64,000 nt of DNA from Acetobacter oryzifermentans (GTDB taxonomy: Bacteria > Pseudomonadota > Alphaproteobacteria > Acetobacterales > Acetobacteraceae). Under the pieces are notes generated by a model that worked only from the letters and a program-made list of their open reading frames with translations, was not told the DNA's origin and did not search any database. Position 1 is the first letter of the stretch. Each line of letters opens with the position of its first letter. The position numbers and the translations under genes were made by a program. The stretch is from NCBI RefSeq assembly GCF_001628715.1, contig NZ_CP011120.1:186001-250000 (forward strand), written 5' to 3'. Below are positions 26,850 through 35,195 of the stretch, piece by piece.

Positions 26850-27566
26850 TTATCGAGCAGCGTGTAAAATTGGTCCAAAGTGTTGTAGCCAATTTTCGGC
26901 TTGCTGTCTGTGAGGGGTGAATGTGTCAACCATTTTCCAGAACTGGGCACTATGGTTCATATGTTGTAGATGGCTTAATTCATGGGCAATCAAATAATGG
27001 CGTACAAAAAATGGTGCCATTATTAAACGCCATGACAACATTATACGTCCAGAAGATGAACAACTTCCCCAACGGCTCGATGTGTCACGAATATCTAACC
27101 GTGTAGGACGTAATCCAACAGCTTGGGCCACGCAGTGCATTTCTTGAGTAAGAATTTTGGTTGCATGTTGCTTAAGAAAGTCTTCCACGCGTCGCGCAAG
27201 AAAAGACGGATCTCCGCTTACAAAAAGGCAATCATTTTCTAGCCACGCACCACCTTTGCGATGAAGGGCATGGCAAATTGTGTAGTATTTATCTTGAATA
27301 GGAATATGGGAACCAATAGCAAAATGTGGTGTTTGCACTAATTTTTCAAGGCGTATTGTAATCCATTGCGCTTGTTTATGTACAAAATCCAAGGCCTGTG
27401 TGTAAGGGAACCCTTTAGGCAAAGTAACAAGAATAGCCTGTTCTTTTGCAGAAATTCGTAAGATACAGCGTTTGGCTTTTGTTGAAACGCGCCAAATTAT
27501 TTTTGCAGAACCATATCCTTGCAGCATAACATGCTCTGGCCAAGATGAATGTTCTTTGCAATTCAA
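26850..27566 (-). CDS. YgjP-like zinc metalloprotease (DUF45 family)
   Basis: 238 residues. The zinc-binding HELSHLQHMNHSAQFW motif (about residues 192-207, H-E-x-x-H with a downstream conserved N-H) and the upstream RWGSCSSSGRIMLSWRLIMAP block identify the YgjP/SprT-like family of small cytoplasmic metalloproteases. Family members often sit near restriction or housekeeping loci, and their substrates are poorly known. This is the first chromosomal gene beyond the tRNA-Leu integration point. Its 3' end is about 70 bases from the tRNA, and its start is 28 bases from the end of the next gene. Confidence 0.88.
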   Translation of the reverse strand: MNCKEHSSWPEHVMLQGYGSAKIIWRVSTKAKRCILRISAKEQAILVTLPKGFPYTQALDFVHKQAQWITIRLEKLVQTPHFAIGSHIPIQDKYYTICHALHRKGGAWLENDCLFVSGDPSFLARRVEDFLKQHATKILTQEMHCVAQAVGLRPTRLDIRDTSSRWGSCSSSGRIMLSWRLIMAPFFVRHYLIAHELSHLQHMNHSAQFWKMVDTFTPHRQQAENWLQHFGPILHAAR

Positions 27567-27593
27567 GAAAACATCTTTCCGGGTAAAGGTTTT

Positions 27594-28049
27594 TTAGAGA
27601 GATTCCTCAGCAGGAAGGCCGGGCCAACGGACAATGTAATCTTCCAGTGCCCCTGCGCGTCTTTCACTTATACAGCGTCCTGCAGCAGATTCACCCGCGA
27701 TGATAACAGATTGGGCAGTATGCGTTAGCAATGGGTGCCACTGTGGTAGGCCACGCCCTTCCGAAAGGCGGCGATATGCACAATCAGGCGGTAACCAATC
27801 AAGTTCAGGAATCATCTCTGGTGTTAGAGTAATGCAGTCTTGCACTTTGCGATGGCGTTGCGCGTAATCTGTGCATTGGCATGTTTTAACATCCAAAAGA
27901 CGGCACGCAACAGATGTGTAATGCAGTTCTTCCGTGTCATCATCACGCAGTTTGTGCAAGCAGCAGCGTCCGCATCCATCACACAGGCTTTCCCATTGCT
28001 CTGTGGTCATTTCTGTAAGTGGGGTTGTTTCCCAAAAAGGTGCCGTCAT
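27594..28049 (-). CDS. UPF0260 (YcgN-like) Cys-cluster protein
   Basis: 151 residues with the conserved Cys arrangement of the UPF0260/YkgJ-related proteins (CDGCGRCCLHKL, then CRLLD and CQCTDY, then DCAYR). These likely bind a zinc or iron atom; their function is unknown. Its start overlaps the stop of the small permease gene by four bases, so it is translated with that cassette. Confidence 0.9.
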   Translation of the reverse strand: MTAPFWETTPLTEMTTEQWESLCDGCGRCCLHKLRDDDTEELHYTSVACRLLDVKTCQCTDYAQRHRKVQDCITLTPEMIPELDWLPPDCAYRRLSEGRGLPQWHPLLTHTAQSVIIAGESAAGRCISERRAGALEDYIVRWPGLPAEESL

Positions 28050-28483
28050 TGTGCAATGCCAAAAAAGAGGGAGAGGAAGAAGCTTACGATTAAAGGTTTC
28101 TTAAGAAGAGGCCAGATGATGAGCTGTAGGCATGCGCTTTGGTTTGCCCCCAGTTCACGTGCTGTAGGTCCCCATGCTTCTGGTAGGGTTTCAAGTTTGG
28201 CAAGCGGCCATAGTGCAAGCAAAGGTAAGCTTAAGGCACCCTGTAAAAAAGGAGTATAAGGTGTGTTGATGACAACAGGCAAAAAAATACTAAGAACCGA
28301 TGCTGGAATAAACAACATAAAGAATGAGATATAAAAAATGCGCCCAGCATGTATGGCAAATGCCAGCATAAGCAGAACAAACACAAGAAATATGCTTGTT
28401 ATACTTATGCAGACAAATCCCCATAAAAAAGAATAAGGCAATGGGATTTGCATCAGAGAAGGAATCACTTGCGGAGCGCCCAT
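28046..28483 (-). CDS. Half-size ABC permease-like membrane protein
   Basis: 145 residues with about four hydrophobic spans and a recognisable EAA-type loop (TARELGANQSACLQLIIWPLLKKP), the part of ABC permeases that docks on the ATPase. It ends about 21 residues after that loop (LIVSFFLSLFFGIAQ), whereas full permeases are near 260-300 residues and continue with one or two more helices. It overlaps the binding-protein gene by 19 bases and UPF0260 by 4. It looks like a reduced or decayed permease, yet the tight overlaps suggest it is still translated. Confidence 0.7.
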   Translation of the reverse strand: MGAPQVIPSLMQIPLPYSFLWGFVCISITSIFLVFVLLMLAFAIHAGRIFYISFFMLFIPASVLSIFLPVVINTPYTPFLQGALSLPLLALWPLAKLETLPEAWGPTARELGANQSACLQLIIWPLLKKPLIVSFFLSLFFGIAQ

Positions 28484-29577
28484 TGTTCAAAGTGTTCTGC
28501 AATGATGTTTAAATGATTTATCCAGAAGATATCATCAACAACAAGGGGCGCAGCCAAGTGGCGTAAGGTGGTATCCACGGCCATATCTCTCATGGATGGT
28601 AGAGATGGCCATGCGTTAGAAAATGCTTGCTGCTGCTGTGCCTGATCAAGCCATGATACAAAACTGAGCGCGGTAGCAGTGGTGGCAGAACTATGTGGCA
28701 CTCCCCAGCCGTAACGCACCTGTAAGCGTTGTTGCCAACAGATGCCAAAACGCTTGGTATCTCCATCGGCTGTGTTCAGCATTTCCCCGGTAGGCGCAAG
28801 CCCCATAAGGGCGCCACCGCTTTTTAAAATCTGCCCGGCTTCTTCCGGGGTGGACCACCAGACAATATAAGGCCGTAGCTGATCCAGTTTCCGGAAGGCC
28901 CGTATTAACCCATCTTGGGTGTTGAGTGTGCGGTAAACCATTTCGGATGGTACGCCATCAGCCAGTAGGGCAATTTCTAGCGTGGTGCGTGGGTCACGCC
29001 GTAGGCTGCGCCGTCCCGGATGGCGGGCAACGTCCCAAAAGTCCGCCCAGTTGGGGGCGGTGTCAAAACGTGAGCTATCCCACGCAATAGCGTAATCAAT
29101 GCTGGTGGAATAATTGGGTTGTGCTGCATCTTCAGGCAAAGGAGCAAGCAGGCCAGCGCTGCCTCCTATCGCCAGACTGCTATTTTCCATCATGACCGCA
29201 GCCCAATGTTTGGGGCTGTTTTTTTCCTGTTGCTGGAGAGCGGTTAGAGATCCGTCCCATCCAGAGGTGATGATGCGGTGATGTGTCTGACGTGTGTATC
29301 CGGCAAAAAGGATTTTTTTCTGTATGTCACAAATCCTGCCCGAGAATGTCAGAACCCGTAAGGCGGCGTCTGCATGTGCAATTGTGTGTTTATGCGCAGG
29401 ACGCGCCTGAACCATTTGAGGGGCAAGAGAGATTACGCCGCCGCCCAACCCAGCCAGCAGGGCTTTCCGTCGGGAAATGGTCCCGGCAGAAGGCGCTTGT
29501 TTCTGAGGGTGGGGGGACGGTGTCCCGCTGGAGCGACCGTGCAGGAAAGAAAAAGAAAACAGGGTGACCTCGCGCAT
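28465..29577 (-). CDS. ABC-type extracellular solute-binding protein (Tat signal)
   Basis: About 370 residues from ATG 29577; a TTG 29658 start would overlap the ATPase gene. The N-terminus has a twin-arginine signal (SRRKALLAGLGGGVISLAPQ), so the folded protein is exported. The rest follows the PotD/iron-type binding-protein fold (IDYAIAWDSSRFD, WADFWDVARHPGRRSLRRDP, then FVSWLDQAQQQQAFSNAWPS). The ligand is not evident; polyamine and iron binding proteins are the nearest in layout. It sits between a degenerate ATPase (36 bases upstream) and a shortened permease. Confidence 0.82.
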   Translation of the reverse strand: MREVTLFSFSFLHGRSSGTPSPHPQKQAPSAGTISRRKALLAGLGGGVISLAPQMVQARPAHKHTIAHADAALRVLTFSGRICDIQKKILFAGYTRQTHHRIITSGWDGSLTALQQQEKNSPKHWAAVMMENSSLAIGGSAGLLAPLPEDAAQPNYSTSIDYAIAWDSSRFDTAPNWADFWDVARHPGRRSLRRDPRTTLEIALLADGVPSEMVYRTLNTQDGLIRAFRKLDQLRPYIVWWSTPEEAGQILKSGGALMGLAPTGEMLNTADGDTKRFGICWQQRLQVRYGWGVPHSSATTATALSFVSWLDQAQQQQAFSNAWPSLPSMRDMAVDTTLRHLAAPLVVDDIFWINHLNIIAEHFEQWALRK

Positions 29578-29612
29578 ATAGTGCCGCCAAATGAAGGCAG
29601 ATGAGTTTAGCC

Positions 29613-30728
29613 TTATTTTGCATCCATCGGAAAGGCGATAGCGTTCTGTGGTTGCCAAGCCAATATGGCCTTGTTGCCGGGGCGGAGTTCACGCGGCAAA
29701 TGGACCAGGGGGCGGTGAGCTATAATTTCCGTGCCATCCAAGGTGCGAAACCGCATGGCAATGGCGTGGCCAATGTGATGGGCGGAAACAAGAGTGCAGG
29801 CAATATCTGTTTTATCTTCTATCTCCATGCCACCGGAGCGAGGAAACAGAACGGAAAGGCGGTCAGGCAGAATGCAAATGCTGGCCAGATCATTTTCTTC
29901 TAGATTGTAATCGGCCACAGCTTCCACTGTCTCGCCCGATGGCAGGCGCAATTCGGCAATGTCATCCTCTATAAGTAATACCTTGCCGCTGATAACATTG
30001 GCATCCCCAAACTGTGCTGCCACGCTTAGGCAAGTAGGGCGGTTTAGTAGGGTGGCAACATCTCCTATCTGTAACAGGGTGCCATTTTGCATAACGCCAA
30101 TCTGATCTGCCGCTATCATACAGTCCTGCTTCTGGCGTGAAAGCAGCAGAATGCTCAGTCCTATGGCATGGCGTAACCGATCCAAAAATGTGATTGCACG
30201 CCGGATGGTGGGGTGATCCATGTTTTCGAAAGGCTGATTCAGAACCACAACATCGGGCTGCATGATCAGGGCGCGCGCTAGCTGCGTCCGAAATATCTGT
30301 TCTGCATTGAGTATGCGGGCCGGTTGGGCACGCAGGGCTTCCAAGCCAGTCAGGGCCAGTATTTCAGCCCCGCGATGTGCGATTTCAGACTTGTGAAACG
30401 TGCCACTGGCGCGCAGGGGCAGGAAAATATTGTCCAGAACGGAAATGTGCGGAAACAAGGGCGCGTGCGGGCCTATTGTTGCCAGTTTTTTATGGCCAGA
30501 TGTGTTTAAGTTATATGGTGTGCCGTTAATTTCTATCTGCCCAACCGTAAAGGGGCGTCTGCCAGCCAATGTTTCTGCCAAACAGGTTAGATCCGCATTG
30601 TCTTGCCCGATTCCCAGTATGGCTGTGCAACTTCCCGCCGGTAGAGAAAGCGTGAGGGGTTCTGCGTTGTGAAAGAACGCTAGATTGTGAACCGCCAGTG
30701 CTGTGGATGAGCCATGCGTGGTATGCAT
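29613..30728 (-). CDS. Degenerate ABC ATP-binding protein (catalytic motifs lost)
   Basis: 371 residues with the fold of a PotA/FbpC-like ABC ATPase and a C-terminal TOBE domain, but every catalytic motif is altered. Walker A has no GKS/T (residues 39-48 read GIGQDNADLT), the Q-loop Gln is gone (TIGPHAPLFPH), the signature is LNAEQ (140-144) instead of LSGGQ, Walker B ends NQ (N164, Q165 in VVLNQPFENMD) instead of DE, and the H-loop has no His (LLLSRQK). It is very unlikely to hydrolyse ATP. The frame is intact over full length, so it is not ordinary decay. It heads the cassette with the binding protein, permease and UPF0260. Confidence 0.85.
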   Translation of the reverse strand: MHTTHGSSTALAVHNLAFFHNAEPLTLSLPAGSCTAILGIGQDNADLTCLAETLAGRRPFTVGQIEINGTPYNLNTSGHKKLATIGPHAPLFPHISVLDNIFLPLRASGTFHKSEIAHRGAEILALTGLEALRAQPARILNAEQIFRTQLARALIMQPDVVVLNQPFENMDHPTIRRAITFLDRLRHAIGLSILLLSRQKQDCMIAADQIGVMQNGTLLQIGDVATLLNRPTCLSVAAQFGDANVISGKVLLIEDDIAELRLPSGETVEAVADYNLEENDLASICILPDRLSVLFPRSGGMEIEDKTDIACTLVSAHHIGHAIAMRFRTLDGTEIIAHRPLVHLPRELRPGNKAILAWQPQNAIAFPMDAK

Positions 30729-30801
30729 GCAACTATGTCCCTTTCCGTGGGTTAGAAGTAAAGTGCACTATATTTCAGGCAGGTAAACGGAGGTTTCTTT
30801 C

Positions 30802-31104
30802 ATGTCTTCAGATAAAATCAAAGAAGTAAAAGCAGCAGGTGAAGCCGCAGCCGACACGGCGCGGGACGAATTGGAAGCCGTAAAAGCGCATCTTGAACGC
30901 CTTGTGACCCAGCATCTGGTGCCAGCGCTGGGCCGTGCAGGGGATAAAGCCGGCACGCTGAAGGAGCAGGCGGTTGCCAATGCGCGCGAACTGGCCGATC
31001 ATGCACAAAGCGATCTTGCTAAGCGTAATCGTGGTCAGTCTTCCTGGTTGTCCATTGCCATTTCCGGCGTGGTGGGCTTTATCCTTGGGCGTCTGTCACG
31101 CTGA
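30802..31104 (+). CDS. DUF883-type (ElaB/YqjD-like) membrane protein
   Basis: 100 residues with a long amphipathic helical region (KAAGEAAADTARDELEAVKAHLERLV) and a single C-terminal transmembrane helix with GxxxGRL ending (ISGVVGFILGRLSR). This is the ElaB/YqjD family; E. coli members bind ribosomes at the inner membrane in stationary phase. A strong ribosome-binding site (GGAGG) precedes ATG 30802. It pairs with the next gene, 39 bases on. Confidence 0.87.
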   Translation: MSSDKIKEVKAAGEAAADTARDELEAVKAHLERLVTQHLVPALGRAGDKAGTLKEQAVANARELADHAQSDLAKRNRGQSSWLSIAISGVVGFILGRLSR

Positions 31105-31143
31105 CGCTTGTGCGTCATCTGAACAAAGGTAGCCTCGGAGCCC

Positions 31144-31569
31144 ATGCGTATCTTTGATCTTGGTAAATCCGCCCTGAATGCTCAGTCTAATCTGATGCAA
31201 CAGATGGCCATACGATACGGCAAGCAAGCCGTATTGTTGGCAATGGCGGCAGTATTTGGACTATTTGCCCTGATTACAGGGCATGGGCTCCTTTGGGTGC
31301 TTCTGGTTTTTGTCGGGCATTTTGGCCCGGTAGGTGCGGCGTTTACAGTATTCGGGCTGGATGTGTTTGTGGCTCTGGTTTGTGTGCTGTTTGGCCGTCG
31401 TTCTTACCTGACAGTGCAGGAAGTGGAAGCCCGCATTGCCCGTGACCGCAATATCACCATGATGCGCGACTCCATGACCATGGCAGCCGTAACGGCAACC
31501 GTTGCAACAGCCATGGGCCGTGGTGGATCTCGCAAAGTGTGGGACGTTGTGCGGCGGAAAAAGGACTGA
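31144..31569 (+). CDS. Two-TM membrane protein, holin-superfamily III-like
   Basis: 141 residues with two transmembrane helices (about 28-50 and 58-83) and a basic C-terminus (MGRGGSRKVWDVVRRKKD). The layout matches the phage-holin-superfamily III/YqjE-like proteins that often follow a DUF883 gene. Function unknown; probably acts with the previous protein at the membrane. Confidence 0.75.
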   Translation: MRIFDLGKSALNAQSNLMQQMAIRYGKQAVLLAMAAVFGLFALITGHGLLWVLLVFVGHFGPVGAAFTVFGLDVFVALVCVLFGRRSYLTVQEVEARIARDRNITMMRDSMTMAAVTATVATAMGRGGSRKVWDVVRRKKD

Positions 31570-31658
31570 AATCGTCCAGTCTGGACGAAACCATAGGTTC
31601 CATTCCAAATTTGCATTGGCGCGCAGGATTTTTTCTGTAAATGATGGCGCTGTCTTTC

Positions 31659-31687
31659 GTGAGTGTGCAAATTGTTTGCACGCTCAC
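31659..31687. promoter_or_regulatory. Probable MarR operator
   Basis: A near-perfect palindrome with two 13-base arms (12 of 13 matched) and a 3-base centre: GTGAGTGTGCAAA on the left and TTTGCACGCTCAC on the right, 15 bases before the marR start. It lies just after a candidate promoter (TTGGCG about 16 bases from TAAATG). This fits autoregulation by the MarR protein. Confidence 0.6.
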
Positions 31688-31702
31688 TAGTGTGGGTAGG
31701 GA

Positions 31703-32197
31703 ATGGAACCGAATCATCATCCCGTTATGGCCAATGAGCCCCGCCGTTTCTTTGGATATCGGCTGGCGCGTCTTGCTGCTGTGTGGCGGCGGGAGATTGA
31801 TGCCGATCTGCGGGCCTTCGGCCTGACAGACGCCACATGGCGGCCCATTTATTACCTCAACTTCTCCAAAACACCCATGCGCCAGACAGATCTGGCCCGC
31901 TCCCTCTCCTTGGAAGCCCCTTCACTGGTGCGGCTTTTGGATGTGCTGGAAAAGCGTGGCTACGTGGTGCGTGAAACGGATGAAGAAGATCGCCGCTCCA
32001 AACTGGTAAGTATTACGGAAGAAGGGCGCAGTGTTGCTGCTCTTGTCAGCCGCGTGGCGGATGAAGTGACAGCCCGCCTAACGGAAGATGTTTCCACCAC
32101 GGAGCTGGAAGAATGCTGCGGCGTTCTTGACCGGGTTGAGCAAGCCGCCCAAAACCACCGGGATACCATTGGTGGTGATAAAAGAGGCATGCGGTAA
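31703..32197 (+). CDS. MarR-family transcriptional regulator
   Basis: 164 residues of a MarR winged-helix regulator: a helical N-terminus, the recognition region TDLARSLSLEAPSLVRLLDVLEKRGYV (helix-turn-helix), and the wing with the conserved ETDEEDRRSKLVSITEEG. A long C-terminal helix would form the dimer. The palindrome right before the gene is its likely operator. It leads the efflux genes that follow and probably represses them until a phenolic or aromatic acid binds, as in other MarR/HlyD systems. Confidence 0.92.
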   Translation: MEPNHHPVMANEPRRFFGYRLARLAAVWRREIDADLRAFGLTDATWRPIYYLNFSKTPMRQTDLARSLSLEAPSLVRLLDVLEKRGYVVRETDEEDRRSKLVSITEEGRSVAALVSRVADEVTARLTEDVSTTELEECCGVLDRVEQAAQNHRDTIGGDKRGMR

Positions 32198-32219
32198 TGC
32201 CAGTTTCCAGAACAGTGCC

Positions 32220-32414
32220 ATGCTAGCTGAATTCAATATATTTGGTGTTTTTATTGCACCTATTGTCGTGTACGCCCTAGCGGCGCTGCCGATTACAATG
32301 TGTGTTCGCTTCGTGTTGTGGTGGAGCGGCCTTCTGGGCTGGTTCTGGCATATCGCGTTGTTCGAAGTATCGTTATACGTCAGTATTCTTTGCCTGCTGA
32401 TCCTCTACGTCTGA
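32220..32414 (+). CDS. DUF1656 membrane protein (AaeX-like)
   Basis: 64 residues with two transmembrane helices, starting at ATG 32220; it is shorter than the usual open-frame cut-off. The N-terminal EFNIFGVFIAPIVVYALAAL is typical of DUF1656 proteins, which stand between FUSC pump and HlyD genes in aromatic-acid efflux operons (aaeX in E. coli). Here it follows marR by 22 bases. No FUSC gene is present between them. Confidence 0.88.
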   Translation: MLAEFNIFGVFIAPIVVYALAALPITMCVRFVLWWSGLLGWFWHIALFEVSLYVSILCLLILYV

Positions 32415-32440
32415 CCCGAAAAGGCTTTTGAGTCTCCGCA

Positions 32441-33352
32441 ATGCCCCTTCTGCGCACCCTGATACGAGTTGTTCTGACCCTTGCGGTCGTCTCACTGGCC
32501 ATCGTTCTGGGGATTACCCTGTGGAACGTGTATATGATTGCACCCTGGACCCGCGATGGCCGTGTGCGTGTTTACGTTGTGGACGTGGCCCCCGAAGTTT
32601 CTGGCACAGTGGTGCAGATTCCCATCGTGGATAACCAGTTTGTGCATAAGGGTGACCCACTGTTTGTGCTTGATCCGGTGCGTTTCCGTCTTGCTATTCG
32701 TGAGGCACAGGCCCGGCTTGATGGCGCATTGGAAGATTTGAAGCTGAAACGCAATGATGCCCGCCGTCGTATGGGCTTGGGTGGCATTGTGTCGGCCGAA
32801 GAACAGGAAGTCTTTAACTCTAATGTGGCCACACAGATTGCATCTGTGGATGCAGCGCGTGCCGCTTTGGATGTGGCCAAACTGAACTTGCAGCGTTCGG
32901 TTCTGTATTCTCCGGTAAATGGTTACATCACCAACCTGAACCTGCGGGTGGGCGATTACGCCTCTGCCGGGCAGGCACGTATGGCCGTTATCGATTCCGA
33001 CTCCTACTGGGTTTACGGGTATTTCGAAGAAACAAAGATGTGGGGCGTACACGTGGGTGATGAAGCCCGCGTTAAGCTGATGGGCTATAAGCCTATCCTT
33101 ACAGGCCATGTTGTCAGCATTGCGCGCGGTATTAACGATACCAACGGCACACCAGATAAGCTGGGGCTGCAGGATGTGAACCCAATCTTTACCTGGGTGC
33201 GTCTGGCACAGCGTATTCCTGTTCGTATTCACATTGACCACGTGCCCGATAGTGTCACGCTGGCAGCAGGTATGACGGCAACTGTGAGCGTAGGCCCTGA
33301 ACCCAGAGGCCGCCGCGGAAAGTTGACGACCTGGCTGCAAGATCATCTGTAA
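32441..33352 (+). CDS. HlyD-family membrane fusion protein (AaeA/EmrA-like)
   Basis: 303-residue periplasmic adaptor of a tripartite efflux system. One N-terminal transmembrane helix (about 8-28) is followed by a biotinyl-lipoyl half (APEVSGTVVQIPIVDNQFVHKGDPLF), a helical hairpin (about 80-150), the second lipoyl half (VNGYITNLNLRVGDYA) and beta-barrel domains. The lipoyl motifs and NGTPDKLGLQDVNP are characteristic of the AaeA subgroup. It couples the inner pump to the outer channel encoded next. Confidence 0.93.
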   Translation: MPLLRTLIRVVLTLAVVSLAIVLGITLWNVYMIAPWTRDGRVRVYVVDVAPEVSGTVVQIPIVDNQFVHKGDPLFVLDPVRFRLAIREAQARLDGALEDLKLKRNDARRRMGLGGIVSAEEQEVFNSNVATQIASVDAARAALDVAKLNLQRSVLYSPVNGYITNLNLRVGDYASAGQARMAVIDSDSYWVYGYFEETKMWGVHVGDEARVKLMGYKPILTGHVVSIARGINDTNGTPDKLGLQDVNPIFTWVRLAQRIPVRIHIDHVPDSVTLAAGMTATVSVGPEPRGRRGKLTTWLQDHL

Positions 33353-33361
33353 GCGCAGGAC

Positions 33362-34888
33362 ATGAGACAGAACATGAAGGGTCGTCGTCGCCTTGGGCTG
33401 TTTCTGGCAACATCCATGTTGTTGTCAGCCTGTACCGTAGGGCCAAATTATCAGCCAGACCGCATGAAGGTTCCGGCAGCGTTCAAGGAGACGGAGGAAG
33501 AGCATCCGGCTACGCCTGAAGAGATCGAACGCACCAACAAGGAAATGACAGAGTGGTGGTCTTTGTTCAAAGATCCCATTCTCACACGCTTGGTGGATGA
33601 TGCCATTAAGGGCAACTACGATCTGCAGATTGCCGGACAGCGTATTCTGGCCGAACGGGCCATTCGTGATCGGTCTGCCGCACAGTGGTATCCACAAATG
33701 GATGCCAATATGGGCGGTGGTGATGTGCGCTATTCCATCAACATCGATAACTGGCCAATTCGCCCGGGTAATCCGGCTAACCAGCCAGAAGCTTCTATGT
33801 TGACATATGGTGTGATGGCATCGTGGGAGCTGGATATGTTCGGGCGTATCCGCCGAGATGTGGAAGCGCATGAACATCAGGTTGAAGCCAATATTGAAGG
33901 CCGCCGCGCGTTGCTGATGGGTCTGCTATCCGAGCTTGCGTCCGACTATATGTTGCTGCGCGTAACACAGCTTCAGATCAAGATCGCCACGGATAACATT
34001 CGCGTTGCTAAGGATGCGTTGGATCTTACTAACAAGCTGTATCTGGAAGGTGTGGGTAACACCTTGCAGATTGCACAGGCACAGGCCGAAATGGATGCGC
34101 AGATTGCTGCGCGTGAACCGCTAAAAACACGTGTTTCGCAGGTAACACACGCCATTGCCGTGCTGCTGGGTAAAATGCCGGGTGAACTGGAAGAGGAATT
34201 GAAGATTCCGCGGCCTCTGCCAATTGTTCCAGAATTTCCTGCTACACTGCCGTCTATCGTTATTGCTAACCGTCCAGATATCCGTATGGCGGAGCGGCAA
34301 TATGCCGTAGCCACGGCTCAGATTGGTGTGGCTGTTGCCAACCTGTATCCACATTTTGTCGTGCCGCTTACATTCAACCCGAATGCATCGGCCATGTATC
34401 AGGCGTTTCAGGCAAATGCCATGAGCTGGCAGTTCCTGCTGATGGCCAGCATGCCATTGATGCACGGCGGCAAGATGACGGCAGAAGTTCGTGCAGCACA
34501 GGCTGCGGCAGAAGCTGCGCGTCTCACGTATCGTCAGACTGTTTTGCAGGGCTTCAAGGAAGTAGAAGATGCCATGGCGGCATGGCATGATGATATTGAA
34601 TATGCCGAACAGTTGCATAAAGCCGCAGAAGATAGCGCAACTGCCAGTGAGCGTGCGCGTAAACTCTACGGTGCTGGTTTGGTAGGGTTTCTGGAAGTGC
34701 TGACAACCGAACGCACCACCTTGAATGCCCAGAACATGGAGGCTCTTGCTAAGTTGGAGCGTCTGCGTGATGCGGTAAATCTATACACGGCGCTGGGTGC
34801 CGGGTGGAAAGGTGTTGCTCTTACCAACACCACTTTGCCCGTTTCTCTTGAAACGCAGAACTTCCTTGCCCGCGCCTTCAAACAATAA
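33362..34888 (+). CDS. NodT-family outer membrane efflux lipoprotein
   Basis: 508-residue TolC-like outer membrane channel of the NodT group, with a lipoprotein signal (lipobox LLSAC, then TVGPNYQPD) and two repeats of the channel domain (helices around AVATAQIGVAVANLYP and QTVLQGFKEVEDAMAAW). ATG 33374 is an alternative start. Completes a tripartite efflux system with the HlyD protein; probable substrates are aromatic acids or acetate-type stress compounds, by analogy only. Confidence 0.93.
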   Translation: MRQNMKGRRRLGLFLATSMLLSACTVGPNYQPDRMKVPAAFKETEEEHPATPEEIERTNKEMTEWWSLFKDPILTRLVDDAIKGNYDLQIAGQRILAERAIRDRSAAQWYPQMDANMGGGDVRYSINIDNWPIRPGNPANQPEASMLTYGVMASWELDMFGRIRRDVEAHEHQVEANIEGRRALLMGLLSELASDYMLLRVTQLQIKIATDNIRVAKDALDLTNKLYLEGVGNTLQIAQAQAEMDAQIAAREPLKTRVSQVTHAIAVLLGKMPGELEEELKIPRPLPIVPEFPATLPSIVIANRPDIRMAERQYAVATAQIGVAVANLYPHFVVPLTFNPNASAMYQAFQANAMSWQFLLMASMPLMHGGKMTAEVRAAQAAAEAARLTYRQTVLQGFKEVEDAMAAWHDDIEYAEQLHKAAEDSATASERARKLYGAGLVGFLEVLTTERTTLNAQNMEALAKLERLRDAVNLYTALGAGWKGVALTNTTLPVSLETQNFLARAFKQ

Positions 34889-35189
34889 GCCGCAGCAGGG
34901 CGGGTTAGCATCGCCTTACGTCAAGCGTATTCTGCTGGTTGCCCTATTGATGACCGGTGGCTTTACGCTGATGTGTTTTACGGGGTGGTGGGCTGTGGCG
35001 TACAGCCATCCGCAAGATAGCTGGGGTATGCTGGTTTTCCGGTGGTTGTTTCCTGTTATAGGTGCAGCGATGGTTGGAGGTAGCTTTGTGCTTCTCAACC
35101 GTCCTGTAGGCAATGTATGGGAAGAATTTGAAGCATCCTCAGATGATGAGGATGCAGATGGAATCGTATCCAATATGGATGGGCGCTAG
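34866..35189 (+). CDS. Small two-TM membrane protein
   Basis: About 107 residues with two transmembrane helices (KRILLVALLMTGGFTLMCFTG and VFRWLFPVIGAAMVGGSFVLL) and an acidic tail (EASSDDEDADG). The start is unclear: TTG 34866, which I use, overlaps the NodT gene and keeps the first helix intact; ATG 34950 would cut that helix. It may be the last gene of the efflux operon. Function unknown. Confidence 0.55.
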   Translation: MPAPSNNKPQQGGLASPYVKRILLVALLMTGGFTLMCFTGWWAVAYSHPQDSWGMLVFRWLFPVIGAAMVGGSFVLLNRPVGNVWEEFEASSDDEDADGIVSNMDGR

Positions 35190-35195
35190 GCAGAA

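Noticed and set aside
32492..33346. 284-codon frame antisense to the HlyD gene
   Set aside because: Codon shadow rich in Cys and His, no start context.
34797..34865. Longer GTG start for the small two-TM protein
   Set aside because: It would overlap the NodT gene by over 90 bases without a ribosome-binding site.
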